This document shows positions 6,536-7,548 of a stretch of DNA of 7,548 bases, in pieces. The notes under the pieces are model-generated. The model saw only the letters and a list, made by a program, of their open reading frames with translations. It made no database searches and was not told where the DNA came from. The DNA is from Candidatus Atribacteria bacterium (GTDB lineage Bacteria; Atribacterota; Atribacteria; Atribacterales; Atribacteraceae), in the NCBI GenBank assembly GCA_003561145.1, contig PWXL01000137.1, forward strand, positions 1 through 7,548. The letters run 5' to 3'. The position numbers were made by a program, and so were the translations under genes. The stretch's first letter is position 1; the number at the start of each line of letters is the position of its first letter.

Positions 6536-7548
6536 TCACCACTCTCCTTCAAATTCAACGGGGCTCCCTTCCGCCAGCGATCGATGAGCGGTTTCTACAA
6601 CCTGGACCGCCCTGTATCCATCCCTGAGGGAGGGGGCAGGATCACTGTCCTCCCTGATACTGCGAATAAAAGCTTTGAGCTCTTCAAGGTACCCTTCCTT
6701 GAAGCGGAAACGCCAACTTGTATGGTTATCCCGAACCGCCTTTTTATCAAGTGTCATGAGTACCGGTCCGCTGCCCTCGGTCTCACCCACCCGGATCATT
6801 CCTTCAGTACCCAGAAATTCCATGCGGGCATCATATGCGTACCCTACCGGGCATCCGCCATCTATGGTGCTCAATGGCCCATCCTTGAAAGCCAGGGTGA
6901 CGACGTAATGATCATAATAATCCGGATATTCATTCCGAGCTTGGGGAGATTTGAAATTGCCCGCCTCCATAAAAACTCTTTGGGGTTGTTTGCCGGCAAA
7001 CCACAAAACCGCATCTATGTCGTGAGCGGAGACTTCGGCGAACATCCCTCCACTCTTTTTCCGATCCCAAATCCAGGGAGGCGGAAGACCAGGACCGCGG
7101 CCGGTAGATTTGATCACCACCAATTCACCGATAGCTCCTTCGTTCACCATGCGGTGGGCTTCTCTCATTGCCGGATCATACCTGCGCATAAAGCCGATCT
7201 GAAACTTAACCCCGCTCTTATTGACAGCTTGAACAATCGCCTCTGCTTCGGTGAGATTTTGAGCCAGGGGTTTTTCTGAAAAAATATGTTTTCCAGCTTC
7301 AGCGGCCTTTTCAACAATACCGCGGTGTGTGAAAGTGAGAGAACCTATACAGACGGCTTCACATTGCTCCTTTTCAAGGCATTCATCCAAATCCTGGTAA
7401 AAAGCCGAAATTCCGACTTCATTTGCCGACCTCTCCGCAGTATCACGGTTTACGTCAACGATTGCAACAAGCTCTCCTTCGGGGATATAGTGAACAAGAT
7501 TGTTTGCGTGCACCATACCGGCTCTGCCGGCACCGACCAAGACAAAAC
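6536..7548 (-). CDS. Gfo/Idh/MocA-family dehydrogenase (inositol 2-dehydrogenase-like), 5' end truncated by window
   Basis: This is nearly all of a Gfo/Idh/MocA oxidoreductase, expected to oxidise a ring or chain hydroxyl of a sugar or cyclitol such as an inositol, using NAD in the cytoplasm. Numbering from the Leu codon (TTG) at 7540, the cofactor loop is GAGRAG (3-8) and Asp29 ends the second strand (IVDVN), favouring NAD. The family's catalytic lysine is Lys90 in SEKPLA. HDID (173-176) lies in the conserved active-site helix. The TTG at 7540 is almost certainly internal: the frame stays open to the window edge and reads Phe-Val-Leu into the Rossmann strand, so only a few N-terminal codons are missing. 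It is the first visible gene of the operon and ends two bases before the kinase ATG. Myo-inositol dehydrogenase and other sugar dehydrogenases share these motifs, so the substrate is open. Confidence 0.88.
   Translation of the reverse strand, partial: FVLVGAGRAGMVHANNLVHYIPEGELVAIVDVNRDTAERSANEVGISAFYQDLDECLEKEQCEAVCIGSLTFTHRGIVEKAAEAGKHIFSEKPLAQNLTEAEAIVQAVNKSGVKFQIGFMRRYDPAMREAHRMVNEGAIGELVVIKSTGRGPGLPPPWIWDRKKSGGMFAEVSAHDIDAVLWFAGKQPQRVFMEAGNFKSPQARNEYPDYYDHYVVTLAFKDGPLSTIDGGCPVGYAYDARMEFLGTEGMIRVGETEGSGPVLMTLDKKAVRDNHTSWRFRFKEGYLEELKAFIRSIREDSDPAPSLRDGYRAVQVVETAHRSLAEGSPVEFEGEW
6544..6548 (-). promoter_or_regulatory. Ribosome binding site of the FGGY kinase
   Basis: AGGAG on the minus strand lies inside the 3' end of the Gfo/Idh gene, ten bases before the ATG at 6533. 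It is too close to the GTG at 6542 to serve it. Confidence 0.6.

Noticed and set aside
6534..6542. GTG starts at 6542 or 6539 for the FGGY kinase
   Set aside because: They lie one and four bases from the AGGAG site. The ATG at 6533 has better spacing and starts directly before the conserved N-terminal strand.
6527..7279. Plus-strand open frame (250 codons) opposite the Gfo/Idh gene
   Set aside because: It lies antisense to a gene with intact cofactor and catalytic motifs and has no recognisable domain.
7538..7540. TTG at 7540 as the start of the Gfo/Idh gene
   Set aside because: It would begin only two residues before the GAGRAG loop, removing the first beta strand. The frame continues open to the window edge, so the true start is outside.
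1..7548. CRISPR arrays, tRNA/rRNA genes, insertion sequences or direct repeats
   Set aside because: Nothing resembling these was seen on reading through the window. Nearly all of it is accounted for by the seven genes, and the only stretch between them longer than about 60 bases belongs to the isomerase gene's N-terminal segment.

Overview
The window is a compact bacterial carbohydrate-catabolism locus. Coding density is high, most genes have purine-rich Shine-Dalgarno sites, and both strands carry sugar-kinase genes. The lineage cannot be fixed from this sequence. Strong AGGAGG-type ribosome binding sites, moderate base composition and a bacterial gene for an archaeal-type cupin phosphoglucose isomerase would suit an anaerobic Firmicute or a similar anaerobe, but this is a weak inference. 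No transporter, regulator, aldolase, RNA gene, mobile element or CRISPR array is visible.

Layout. On the plus strand, 11-1501 is a complete canonical xylulokinase (xylB). It converges on a six-gene minus-strand cluster, and a perfect 10-bp hairpin (1509-1541) lies between the two 3' ends. In transcription order the minus-strand genes are: a Gfo/Idh/MocA sugar or cyclitol dehydrogenase (6536-7548, with its 5' end cut off by the window edge), a divergent FGGY sugar kinase (4998-6533), a zinc-dependent MDR polyol-type dehydrogenase (3943-4974), a cupin-type sugar-phosphate isomerase (open part 3333-3800, with homology running to 3890), a divergent AroE-like dehydrogenase (2355-3305) and a classical SDR (1548-2342). 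Gaps are about 2 to 50 bases, as expected of one operon. No promoter for it is visible because its start lies beyond the right edge.

Function. The set combines four NAD(P)-linked oxidoreductases from four unrelated superfamilies with a sugar kinase and a sugar-phosphate isomerase. The first two oxidoreductases carry an acidic, NAD-type cofactor residue; the last two carry an arginine typical of NADP enzymes. The simplest reading is catabolism of an uncommon sugar, polyol or cyclitol: NAD-linked oxidation, kinase step, isomerisation into hexose-phosphate metabolism, and NADPH-linked steps on keto intermediates. The substrate is not known.

Most notable observation. The cupin isomerase gene has an in-frame TAG at 3858-3860. 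Upstream of it, an ATG at 3890 with a purine-rich ribosome binding site opens the same frame, and the translation on both sides of the TAG resembles the N-terminus of archaeal phosphoglucose isomerases. The gene is therefore either interrupted by a recent nonsense change or sequencing error, translated from an internal start, or read through at the TAG. Two neighbouring genes end in TAG, which argues against general TAG reassignment.
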